Source of the DNA: Pseudomonadota bacterium
GTDB lineage: Bacteria; Pseudomonadota; Alphaproteobacteria; Sphingomonadales; SMXR01
Length of the DNA: 64,000 nucleotides
Assembly (NCBI GenBank): GCA_022566895.1
Contig: JADFIA010000006.1
Span: 1 to 64,000, forward strand
Direction of reading: 5' to 3'
Positions 17,281 to 24,943 of this stretch are shown here, piece after piece. The notes beneath the pieces were generated by a model, which saw only the letters and a list, made by a program, of their open reading frames with translations, ran no database searches and was not told the origin of the DNA. Both the position numbers and the translations under genes were made by a program. The number at the start of each line of letters is the position of its first letter. Positions within the stretch are counted from its first letter, which is position 1.

Positions 17281-17862
17281 TCAGGCGTTGAGACGCTTCC
17301 GCAGCCCGGCCCGCACCCGGGGCCAGTCGGACTTGAGGACGGCGTAAACCGCAGTGTCCCGCCGGCGGCCCGAGGGCAAAAGCATATTTTCCCGCAAGAT
17401 TCCCTCGAATTGGGCGCCCAGCTTTTCGATCGCCGCTCTTGATCGGGCGTTCAGGGCATTGCACCTCAACTCGATCCGATTGGCACTCATGACCTCGAAG
17501 GCATGGCTCATAAGAAGAAGTTTGGCGGCCGGATTGACCTTGGTGCCCCAAACGTCCCGGGCGTAAAAAGTATGGCCAATCTCCAGGCAGTCATGCACCG
17601 GAGCGAGGTTCAGATAGCGCGTAGAGCCAACCACGTCACCCTCGCCATTACAGCGTACCACGAACCCAATTTCTGTTTTATTATCAGTGAGTTCACGCGC
17701 TATATTAAACCATTCATCGAAATAGTCTCCGGCTGCGTTCCGGGGCATATAGGTCCAGATATCCTCGTCCGCTGCGACCCGGCGCAGGGCCTCTCTGTGA
17801 TCCTCTCTTATGGGCTCCAGGGTGACGTGCTGGCCTTTGAGCGTCTCGACGATCAATTCCAT
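17281..17862 (-). CDS. GNAT-family N-acetyltransferase (RimJ/RimL type)
   Basis: This 193-residue protein has the RimJ/RimL/YdaF acetyltransferase layout. HVTLEPIREDHREALRRVA is at the N terminus. EIGFVVRCNGEGDVVGSTRY forms the central strands. EIGHTFYARDVWGTKVNPAA carries the motif V region, and ELRCNALNARSRAAIEKLGA is the conserved acetyl-CoA-binding end. Family members acetylate ribosomal protein N termini, amino acids or small amines. The substrate here is unknown. It starts 12 bases after the histidine phosphatase gene and is probably in one operon with it and NrtS. Confidence 0.87.
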   Translation of the reverse strand: MELIVETLKGQHVTLEPIREDHREALRRVAADEDIWTYMPRNAAGDYFDEWFNIARELTDNKTEIGFVVRCNGEGDVVGSTRYLNLAPVHDCLEIGHTFYARDVWGTKVNPAAKLLLMSHAFEVMSANRIELRCNALNARSRAAIEKLGAQFEGILRENMLLPSGRRRDTAVYAVLKSDWPRVRAGLRKRLNA

Positions 17863-17874
17863 TCCGGTCGGGTC

Positions 17875-18387
17875 CTATTCAGCCAGCACGGGGCATTGGG
17901 CGTCGCTTTGATGCTTGGTGGTCGTCACCTCGCCACCCGCGAAGCGGAGCTCGAAGAACTGGTCGTATTCATTCTCGCCCCAGGGGCCGATATCGTCGCC
18001 ACCCAGGACCAAGGACAATTCGGGCAAAGTATTGCTGTGGCCAACGATCAGATAGGTCCCCGGCTTGTTTTTGAGCATCATCGCCAACACCACCTGATGC
18101 TTTGGATCGTACTCCTCGACTTTGAGGCCCAGGGATTTGGCCAGCGGCGTCGCGGTATCCCGGGTACGATGATAGTCGCTTGAGAGAACATGCGTCAGAC
18201 CTTTGCCGGCAAAGAAGCCTTGAAGATTGCACACCCGGGCCCTGCCCTCATCGGTGAGTTTTGGATCCGAGGTTCCATCGGCTATTTTTTCGGCGTGGCG
18301 CACCAGATAGACAACATCGGCCGCCTGAGCGGCTCCGGCAAGGCAGGCGAAAACGAGACCTGTCAACAGATATCTGAGCATCGTCAT
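17875..18387 (-). CDS. exported histidine phosphatase family protein (SixA/PGM-like)
   Basis: This 170-residue protein has a signal peptide (MTMLRYLLTGLVFACLAGA, cleavage near AQA-ADV). The catalytic RHAEK motif comes directly after the mature N terminus (VVYLVRHAEK). A second histidine lies in YLIVGHSNTLPEL, and the SSDYHRTRDTA segment carries the phosphate-binding arginine. Exported members dephosphorylate small phosphoesters in the periplasm. The substrate is unknown. Its ATG overlaps the NrtS stop by four bases, which points to translational coupling. Confidence 0.85.
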   Translation of the reverse strand: MTMLRYLLTGLVFACLAGAAQAADVVYLVRHAEKIADGTSDPKLTDEGRARVCNLQGFFAGKGLTHVLSSDYHRTRDTATPLAKSLGLKVEEYDPKHQVVLAMMLKNKPGTYLIVGHSNTLPELSLVLGGDDIGPWGENEYDQFFELRFAGGEVTTTKHQSDAQCPVLAE

Positions 18388-18653
18388 GAGACGTCTCCTT
18401 CGTCGCTTGGGGCTGAAGCATTGGCAGCCGGGAGGTCACAGGCCGTGGCGGCGGCGGCATAGCTGGTCACCCCGTAAGGCACCAAGTAGGTCAGCAAAAT
18501 CTTCCACAGGGACGGCCACACGCCGGCCAGTATGAGATCGCCCTGATTGATCAGCACCAGTAGGGTACCGATCAGCAGCGAGACCTTGGCCGCCCGCCAG
18601 ACCGTCTGGGGCAGAAGCAAGGCCCGGCCTAATGTCAATACGGTTTCGTCCAT
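18384..18653 (-). CDS. nrtS: NrtS-like small membrane protein
   Basis: The product is 89 residues with two membrane helices. It reads VSLLIGTLLVLINQGDLILAG, then KILLTYLVPYGVTSYAAA, which is the pattern of the nitrate/nitrite transporter NrtS family (two-helix subunits that work together). The C terminus is polar and acidic. No nitrate or nitrite reductase gene is in the window, so the transport role is taken from the family only. It is the first gene of a tight cluster with the phosphatase and GNAT genes. Confidence 0.65.
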   Translation of the reverse strand: MDETVLTLGRALLLPQTVWRAAKVSLLIGTLLVLINQGDLILAGVWPSLWKILLTYLVPYGVTSYAAAATACDLPAANASAPSDEGDVS

Positions 18654-18781
18654 CGCCGTGTCCCCAACCAGGCCGCGCCCCGCAGCCTAGCAGGGAAAAG
18701 CCATTGGCCCAAGCCCCGAGAGTGGTGCTTGAGGCACCATTGCCGTTGCCTCGATCAGCCGCCTCGCCTATGTAGGTCGGC

Positions 18782-20110
18782 ATGGGAAAGCACGATGCCA
18801 TTCATATCATCGGCGGCGGTCTGGCCGGCTCCGAGGCGGCCTGGCAAATCGCCAAGACCGGTCAGCCGGTGGTCCTCCACGAGATGCGGCCCGAGCGCGG
18901 CACCGCAGCGCACCAGACCGCCGGCCTGGCCGAGCTGGTATGCTCAAACTCCTTTCGCTCCGACGATCATGAGAACAACGCAGTGGGCCTGTTGCACGAG
19001 GAGATGCGACGCCTCGATTCCCTGATCATGGCGGCCGGCGATGCCTCGAAGGTGCCGGCCGGCTCGGCGCTGGCGGTCGATCGCGACGATTTTTCGGGGC
19101 GCGTCACCAAGACGCTCGAAGACCATCCCCTGGTGGCCATCGAGCGGCGTGAAGTGGCTGGCCTGCCGCCAGAGGACTGGGCGAGCGTCATCGTCGCCAC
19201 CGGGCCGCTGACTTCGCCGGCCCTTTCGGAGGCTATCGCGGCGCTCACCGGTGAAGACGAGCTGGCCTTTTTCGATGCCATCGCGCCGATCATCTACAAG
19301 GACAGCATCGATTTTGACGTCGCCTGGTTCCAGTCGCGTTACGACAAGGGGGACGGGGCGGATTATATCAATTGCCCAATGGATCGGGACCAATACGAAG
19401 CCTTCGTGGCGGCCCTTCTCGAGGGCGAGAAGAGCGAGTTCAAGGATTGGGAAAAGGACACGCCCTATTTCGAGGGCTGCCTGCCGATCGAGGTGACGGC
19501 GGCCCGCGGCCCCGAAACCCTGCGCTTCGGGCCCATGAAGCCTGTCGGCCTGCGCGATCCCCGATCTGGAAATCGCCCGCATGCGGTGGTGCAATTGCGC
19601 CAGGATAACAAGCTGGGCACGCTCTACAATATGGTCGGCTTTCAGACCAAGCTGAAATACGCCGAGCAATCGAGCGTCTTCCGCATGATCCCGGGCCTGG
19701 AGGCGGCAAAGTTCGCGCGCCTCGGCGGACTGCATCGCAACACCTTTTTAAACAGCCCCAAGCTGCTCGATGGGACACTGCGGCTTAAGGCCGAGCCGCG
19801 GCTGCGCTTTGCCGGCCAGATTACCGGGGTCGAAGGCTATGTGGAATCGGCCGCCATCGGCCTGCTGGCCGGGCGTTTTGCGGCAGCCGAAATCTCCGGC
19901 AAGGCGCTCACGGCGCCCCCACCCGAGAGTGCCATGGGGGCATTGCTTGCTCATATCACCGGCGGCGCCGACGCCCGAACCTTCCAGCCGATGAATATCA
20001 ATTTCGGTCTCTTCCCGCCGCTCGAAGGGCGCATTAAAAAGAAGGAACGCCGTCCGGCCCATTCGGCCCGCGCCCTCAAAGCCATTGATGCCTGGAGCGC
20101 CGGCGTCTAG
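18782..20110 (+). CDS. trmFO: methylenetetrahydrofolate-tRNA-(uracil-54-C5)-methyltransferase
   Basis: This 442-residue flavoprotein makes 5-methyluridine at position 54 of tRNA, using methylene-THF and FAD instead of SAM. The N-terminal dinucleotide motif is [43 protein letters not shown] (with a conserved Cys) and [16 protein letters not shown] are diagnostic, as is the [20 protein letters not shown] block near residue 245. It is divergent from nrtS, with 128 bp between, and is followed after 47 bp by the M28 peptidase gene. Confidence 0.95.
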   Translation: MGKHDAIHIIGGGLAGSEAAWQIAKTGQPVVLHEMRPERGTAAHQTAGLAELVCSNSFRSDDHENNAVGLLHEEMRRLDSLIMAAGDASKVPAGSALAVDRDDFSGRVTKTLEDHPLVAIERREVAGLPPEDWASVIVATGPLTSPALSEAIAALTGEDELAFFDAIAPIIYKDSIDFDVAWFQSRYDKGDGADYINCPMDRDQYEAFVAALLEGEKSEFKDWEKDTPYFEGCLPIEVTAARGPETLRFGPMKPVGLRDPRSGNRPHAVVQLRQDNKLGTLYNMVGFQTKLKYAEQSSVFRMIPGLEAAKFARLGGLHRNTFLNSPKLLDGTLRLKAEPRLRFAGQITGVEGYVESAAIGLLAGRFAAAEISGKALTAPPPESAMGALLAHITGGADARTFQPMNINFGLFPPLEGRIKKKERRPAHSARALKAIDAWSAGV

Positions 20111-20157
20111 TCTGCCCTGGGAAGAGTGAGTTCAGTGACGACATCGGGGAAGATTTC

Positions 20158-21618
20158 ATGAAACGGATTCTTGTTACAGCGCTGGCGCTGGGGTTGTGGT
20201 CCTGTGGCGAGGAGGCAAGCGAGGCTCCCGAGGAAGAAGTCAAGGCGGTCGAGACCAATCTGATCGCCGCCGAGGCTAAGACGATTGCTGCGGGCCTGAG
20301 AGACGCGGCGCTGGCCGGCAGCGGCGCCTATACGCTTCTTGAATCGCTGACCACCGAGGTGGGACCGCGCCTTCCCGGCACGCCAGGCGACGCCAGGGCC
20401 ATCGCCTGGACCGCAGCCAAGTTCAGGGCCCTGGGCTACGACAAGGTCTGGGTTGAGACCTTCACCATGCCGGGCTGGGTCAGGGTTTCGGCCGCAGCCG
20501 AGATCGTCTCCCCCTATCCCCAGAAGCTGGTCATCACATCGCTGGGCTGGAGCGTCTCCACACCGGCCGGCGGCATCGAAGCCGAGGTCGCCCATTTTGC
20601 CACCCTGGCCGATCTGATGGCCGCCGATCCGGCGCTGGTCAAAGGGCGGATCGTCTTTATTTCAAACCGCATGGAGCGCTTCCGCGACGGCTCCGGCTAC
20701 CGTTCGGCGGTCGGTGCGCGCGGCGATGGCCCCTCCGAAGCGGCCAAGAAAGGGGCGCTGGCGATCGTCATCCGCTCGATCGGCACGGATAATCATCGCC
20801 TTGCCCATACGGGCGGGCTGACTTATCAGGACGGCGTGCCGCGGATTGCCGCCGCCGCCCTGTCAAACCCCGATGCCGATATCTTGGTGCGTCAGATCGA
20901 ACGCGGTCAGCCGGTGATCTTGCGCCTTAAAGTGCTGAACCGGGATTTGGGAACCATCGAGACGGCCAATGTGATCGGCGAGATTACCGGCCGCGAGGCA
21001 GCGCAGGAGGTGGTGATTATCGGCGGCCATCTGGACAGTTGGGATCTCGGTACCGGGGCGGTCGATGATGGCGCCGGGGTGGTGATCACGATGGCCGCCG
21101 GGGCGATGATCGGGGAGCTCGAAGAACCCCCGCGCCGGACCATCAGGGTGGTCGCCTTCGGGGCCGAGGAACAAGGGCTGTTCGGAGCCCGGGCTTATTT
21201 GGAAGCCCACAAGGACGAAGTACAAAACCATATCATCGGCGCCGAATCGGATTTCGGAGCCGGCCGCATCTGGGCCTTCCAACCCGGCGTGGCTGAAGCG
21301 GCGCTGCCGGTGATGCGCGAGATCTGGCGGGTATTGGAGCCTTTGGGCATCGAGTTTGGTGACGGCACCGGCTTTGGTGGCCCGGACCTGATCCCTCTCC
21401 AAGCGGCCGGAATGGCGGTCCTCGGCCTCCGTCAGGACGGCACCGATTATTTCGATCTTCACCACAGCGCCGATGATACGCTGGATAAGGTCGATGCCAA
21501 GACGCTCGATCAGAACGTCGCGGCCTACGCGGCTTTCGCTTATCTGGCGGCTGAATACGAAGGCCGTTTTAATGCGCCGAAGGACGCCGAGAAGCCGCTC
21601 GGACCGGATCGGGAGTAG
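20158..21618 (+). CDS. M28-family metallopeptidase, predicted lipoprotein
   Basis: This 486-residue protein has a lipobox (ALGLWSC, Cys at about residue 16), so it is probably lipid-anchored outside the cytoplasmic membrane. A protease-associated-like insert spans about residues 130-270. The catalytic domain carries the two-zinc site: His-Asp in IGGHLDSWD, Asp in GAVDDGAG, Glu-Glu in FGAEEQGLFG, Asp in GAESDFG and His in FDLHHSADD. It acts as an aminopeptidase or dipeptidase on peptides. GGGGAAG precedes the ATG. The M20 gene starts 9 bp downstream. Confidence 0.92.
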   Translation: MKRILVTALALGLWSCGEEASEAPEEEVKAVETNLIAAEAKTIAAGLRDAALAGSGAYTLLESLTTEVGPRLPGTPGDARAIAWTAAKFRALGYDKVWVETFTMPGWVRVSAAAEIVSPYPQKLVITSLGWSVSTPAGGIEAEVAHFATLADLMAADPALVKGRIVFISNRMERFRDGSGYRSAVGARGDGPSEAAKKGALAIVIRSIGTDNHRLAHTGGLTYQDGVPRIAAAALSNPDADILVRQIERGQPVILRLKVLNRDLGTIETANVIGEITGREAAQEVVIIGGHLDSWDLGTGAVDDGAGVVITMAAGAMIGELEEPPRRTIRVVAFGAEEQGLFGARAYLEAHKDEVQNHIIGAESDFGAGRIWAFQPGVAEAALPVMREIWRVLEPLGIEFGDGTGFGGPDLIPLQAAGMAVLGLRQDGTDYFDLHHSADDTLDKVDAKTLDQNVAAYAAFAYLAAEYEGRFNAPKDAEKPLGPDRE

Positions 21619-21627
21619 AACAGACAA

Positions 21628-23061
21628 GTGAGTTCCAGCCTAAAGACCTTGCGGATTGGCAGACTGGCCACTTTGGTGATCGCTGTGGCAATGGCGCCGA
21701 TTTCTGCTCGGGCCATGAGCGACAGTGAGACCCGGGCCGTGGCGCGAGAGATTCTGGCCGAAATGGTCGCGATACGTAGTGTCGACGGCATGGGCACCAC
21801 CGAGGGGCTGGTGCGGGCGGTTGCCGAGCGGTTCCTGGCCGCCGGCTTTCCGGCTGAGGATGTGCAGGTTCTGGTCGGACCGCGGCCGGACATCGGCAAC
21901 CTCGTGGTACGCCTGCGGGGCAGCCCGGGCGAAAAGAAACCGATTCTCCTCCTGGCCCATATCGACGTTGTGGACGCTTTGAAAAGCGACTGGACCCTGG
22001 ACCCTTTCGTGCTCAACCAAGTGAATGGCGAGTTCATCGGACGCGGCGTGGCCGACAACAAGGCCGGGGCGGCGCATCTGGTCACTACGCTTTTGAGATT
22101 CAAGGATGAAGGCTTTGTGCCCGACCGTGATCTGATCATGCTCCTGACCGGTGACGAAGAGACCAACGGCGACGGGATCAAATGGTTGATTACCGGTCTT
22201 CCTGAATTGCAGGAGGCCGAATTCGCACTCAATTCAGACGCTGGGGGCGGCACGACAAAGGGCGGCGCGGGATACTCGTACGGCCTGCAGACCAGCGAGA
22301 AGATGTATCTGACCTTCAATTTCGAAGTGATAAACCCGGGCGGCCACAGTTCACGACCACGGCGCGACAACGCCATTTACAGCCTGAGCAAGGCCCTTAA
22401 CCGGATCGCGGATTATCGGTTCCAGGCCGTGTTCAATGCGACCACGAAGGGCCTGTTTCGCGAGCTTGCAAAGCTTGAGCGGGGCCAGCTAGCGCGCCAT
22501 ATCCGCTCGCTCGCATCTGCCCGGCCGAGCAAGCGCTCAATCAAGGAACTAAGCAAGGATCCCTGGTACAACGCCATGATCCGCACGACCTGCGTCGCGA
22601 CCCGCCTGGAGGCCGGCCATGCGGACAACGCCTTGCCGCAATCCGCGCGGGCCACCGTTAATTGCCGCATTATGCCCGGCCTGGCGGCCGCAGAGGTCGA
22701 AGCAACCTTGAATCGAATCGTCGCCGATCCGCAGGTTTCGATCAGCCGCGACAATGAACCGGTGCCCAGCGACCCCTCGCCTCTCCGGGCCGATGTTATG
22801 AGCGCGGTCAAAATGGCCGTCGAGGCTCGCTACCCGGGCATTCCAATTCTGCCGACCATGTCCACAGGCGCCACAGACGGTCTTCATGTCCGCAACGCCG
22901 GCATTCCGACCTACGGCGTGAACGGTCTGTTTTCCAATCCGCGCGGCGCCAACGCTCATGGCATGAACGAACATGTCAAGGTCGAGCAGTTCTACGCCGG
23001 CCTCAAGCATTGGGACATGATCCTCAAAGCGCTTAGCTCAAGCCGCACCACGGCTGATTGA
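21628..23061 (+). CDS. M20-family metallopeptidase, exported
   Basis: The product is 477 residues with a signal peptide (GRLATLVIAVAMAPISARA). Metal-site motifs of M20 enzymes are clear: ILLLAHIDVVD, GRGVADNKAGAAH, LLTGDEETNGDG and ALNSDAGGG. The dimerisation domain starts near VINPGGHSSRP, and the last ligand lies in NAHGMNEHV. It hydrolyses dipeptides or N-acyl amino acids. The GTG start lies 9 bp after the M28 stop, so the two peptidases form an operon that may scavenge peptides in sequence. GGGAGTAGAA before the start serves as the binding site. Confidence 0.92.
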   Translation: MSSSLKTLRIGRLATLVIAVAMAPISARAMSDSETRAVAREILAEMVAIRSVDGMGTTEGLVRAVAERFLAAGFPAEDVQVLVGPRPDIGNLVVRLRGSPGEKKPILLLAHIDVVDALKSDWTLDPFVLNQVNGEFIGRGVADNKAGAAHLVTTLLRFKDEGFVPDRDLIMLLTGDEETNGDGIKWLITGLPELQEAEFALNSDAGGGTTKGGAGYSYGLQTSEKMYLTFNFEVINPGGHSSRPRRDNAIYSLSKALNRIADYRFQAVFNATTKGLFRELAKLERGQLARHIRSLASARPSKRSIKELSKDPWYNAMIRTTCVATRLEAGHADNALPQSARATVNCRIMPGLAAAEVEATLNRIVADPQVSISRDNEPVPSDPSPLRADVMSAVKMAVEARYPGIPILPTMSTGATDGLHVRNAGIPTYGVNGLFSNPRGANAHGMNEHVKVEQFYAGLKHWDMILKALSSSRTTAD

Positions 23062-23164
23062 AAGGCGCTTCGGGCAATCCTGACATTCGGACTTTTACGG
23101 TCGGGAATGACTGTGGTAAGCTTACCGCGGATGCCTTCCTGGCACCAACATGAGGGGAATACAA

Positions 23165-23302
23165 ATGGCAAAGATACTTGAGTCGCTACAAAATACGATC
23201 ATCGCCGGCATCGTTTTGACCGTCATCATGGTGGTGCTGGCGCCGATGATCGCGGGCGAGCCCGATCTCCAGTCCTCGATTAAAAAACTAATCGGCGAAT
23301 AG
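23165..23302 (+). CDS. 45-residue membrane microprotein
   Basis: This is a short gene with a very good ribosome site: GAGGGG, seven bases before the ATG at 23165. The product starts MAKILESLQNTIIAGIVL and has one membrane helix (about residues 12-30, IIAGIVLTVIMVVLAPMI). It ends in a polar tail, SIKKLIGE. Its stop codon is part of the ribosome site of the next gene, a PuuD-like membrane protein starting 13 bases later. The two are very likely co-translated and may form a complex. I know no family name for it. Confidence 0.75.
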   Translation: MAKILESLQNTIIAGIVLTVIMVVLAPMIAGEPDLQSSIKKLIGE

Positions 23303-23315
23303 GGGGGGTGGAACA

Positions 23316-23831
23316 ATGGATATTTTAAGCGACGCTAACTTTTGGAATTTTATGATCCGCTGGCTTCACGTCCTTTCGGGCGTCATGTGGATTGGACTTC
23401 TGTGGTATTTTAATTTTGTTCAAATCCCGATCATGCCCAAGATACCCGATGAGCTGAAACCCGCGATCGGTAAACATATCGCGCCGGAAGCCCTGTTCTG
23501 GTTCCGCTGGGGGGCCGCTGCGACCATATTCTTCGGTCTTCTGCTGGCCTATCGGATGGGCTACGCCGAAGAGACCATGATGCTCGGCGTCGGCGGTGGA
23601 TCTGCCAGCCTGACGATGCTCGGGATTGGCATGTGGTTTGGCATAATCATGGCCTTCAACGTCTGGTTCATCATCTGGCCCAATCAAAAAATTGCGCTGG
23701 GTCTCGTCGATGCAGACGCCGACGCCAAACCCGCCGCGGCCCGCAAGGCGATGCTCTTTTCACGGACCAATACGCTGCTTTCGATTCCCATGCTTTTTGC
23801 CATGGTGCAAGCGCAGAACGCATTCATCTAA
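23316..23831 (+). CDS. PuuD-like four-helix membrane protein (urate hydroxylase membrane domain family)
   Basis: This 171-residue protein has four membrane helices. RWLHVLSGVMWIGLLWYFNF in helix 1, PEALFWFRWGAA in helix 2 and MWFGIIMAFNVWFIIWPNQK in helix 3 match the membrane domain of the urate hydroxylase PuuD family. The heme-binding cytochrome c part of PuuD is missing, so this is the short version. Conserved histidines (WLH and KHIAPEA) could bind heme. No purine catabolic gene is adjacent, so urate as substrate is unproven. AGGGGGGG precedes the ATG, and a strong terminator follows. Confidence 0.75.
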   Translation: MDILSDANFWNFMIRWLHVLSGVMWIGLLWYFNFVQIPIMPKIPDELKPAIGKHIAPEALFWFRWGAAATIFFGLLLAYRMGYAEETMMLGVGGGSASLTMLGIGMWFGIIMAFNVWFIIWPNQKIALGLVDADADAKPAAARKAMLFSRTNTLLSIPMLFAMVQAQNAFI

Positions 23832-23859
23832 GCGCTTGATGGATCGTAAATGAAATCAG

Positions 23860-23891
23860 GGCCGGGTCTTCGGACCCGGCCTTTCCTTTTT
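23860..23891 (+). terminator. intrinsic terminator
   Basis: A 9-bp perfect GC stem, GGCCGGGTC and GACCCGGCC, is closed by a stable TTCG tetraloop and followed by TTTCCTTTTT. It lies 28 bases after the PuuD-like gene and ends the two-gene transcript. Confidence 0.92.
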
Positions 23892-23957
23892 GAAATCCTG
23901 CCTCTATCTCGTCGAAGCCAGCCCTATGCTTGCCGCTCGCTTGCCATCAAACCAAGG

Positions 23958-24248
23958 GTGGAAAAGACGGGGTTCTTTGACAAATGCAACAGGCTTCTGG
24001 CAAATGCGCTGGGCAAACTTATACCGATCCTTGCAATCCTTTACATTCTCGCCGGTCTTGTCGGAGCTATCGCGATGATCGTTACCAACCCTTATCTGGG
24101 CGGCGGCCAAGTGGCGATCATAATCTTGGTGGCCATTGTTGCCGTTCCTCTCACTGCCGTTTTCCTGTTCGGCGGCCTGGCGGTTCTAATCGACATTCGT
24201 AATTTACTGGCCCGGCAACACGAAGCCGAATCTCGCGGGGCTCTCTAG
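23958..24248 (+). CDS. small two-helix membrane protein, unknown
   Basis: The frame is open from 23850, but the first part overlaps the terminator and looks non-coding. The supported part begins near GTG 23958 (VEKTGFFDKCNRLLANALGK) and gives about 96 residues. It has two membrane helices (IPILAILYILAGLVGAIAMI and IIILVAIVAVPLTAVFLFGG) and a short polar tail. No strong ribosome binding site is visible, so the start is uncertain. Its stop overlaps the NnrU stop by four bases on the opposite strand. Family unknown. Confidence 0.5.
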   Translation: MEKTGFFDKCNRLLANALGKLIPILAILYILAGLVGAIAMIVTNPYLGGGQVAIIILVAIVAVPLTAVFLFGGLAVLIDIRNLLARQHEAESRGAL

Positions 24249-24886
24249 CCGATTGGCAAGGCAACGCCGATCAGCCATTGGTGGCCGTAGGCCAAAAGAA
24301 TATAGACCACAAGCCCGATGAGCACGGCTTTGAGGCCCTTGTCGCCGGCCGGCGGGCCGGCCCGTCCCTGCCGCATCGCCACAAAGGGAAAGACGGAGGT
24401 TTGGCGGCTATCTTTTTCCCATCCCTCGGCATCGCCAAGACGCTTCTTGCGGTCGGTGAGCCACATGGCCAAGAGCCCGTAAACCAGAAACGGCGCGAAT
24501 ATCATCACCGCGGCCTTGTCACCATTGGCCAGAAGATGGAGGGCCGAAAAAAGCGTAATCCCCCACAGCATCGGATGTCGGGTGACCCGCTTGATATCCT
24601 TGGACAGATGACCGCCGATCAGGAAAATGATCGCCACGGGCATGACCAGAAGTGTGATCGAGGCGCCCCAGGAGGGCGGCTCATAAAGCGGCACGAAGGG
24701 TGCGTCCGCATATCCCATGCCGACCAGGACGAGGCCCCCGATGGCAAACAGCGCGTGGGTCATCCGATAGCCCGCCTGCCCCATGATTGCGGTTACCGGT
24801 GTGCGCAATTCATGAATGCCGCTGATCAGATGGACCCCGAAGAACATCCCCAGTCCAACCGCCAACAGATCGAACCCCTCCATCAT
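24245..24886 (-). CDS. NnrU family membrane protein
   Basis: This 213-residue protein has about six membrane helices. FFGVHLISGIHELRTPV in the first loop, GHLSKDIKRVTRHPMLWG near residue 105 and a final AYGHQWLIGVALP are characteristic of NnrU, a relative of isoprenylcysteine methyltransferases that was first linked to nitrite and nitric oxide respiration. A denitrification role is not supported here, since no nir or nor genes are present. AGAGGAG lies before tandem ATGs at 24886. The frame is open to 24937. The DsbD-like gene lies 57 bp upstream on the same strand. Confidence 0.85.
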   Translation of the reverse strand: MMEGFDLLAVGLGMFFGVHLISGIHELRTPVTAIMGQAGYRMTHALFAIGGLVLVGMGYADAPFVPLYEPPSWGASITLLVMPVAIIFLIGGHLSKDIKRVTRHPMLWGITLFSALHLLANGDKAAVMIFAPFLVYGLLAMWLTDRKKRLGDAEGWEKDSRQTSVFPFVAMRQGRAGPPAGDKGLKAVLIGLVVYILLAYGHQWLIGVALPIG

Positions 24887-24943
24887 CCGCTCCTCTTTTG
24901 CCGAGGGGCAGAATAGCACAGGGCCATTCAGCCGCAAGTTCGC

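Noticed and set aside
23850-23957. upstream extension of the small two-helix membrane gene
   Set aside because: It overlaps the intrinsic terminator of the preceding operon, and the residues look like translated hairpin sequence.
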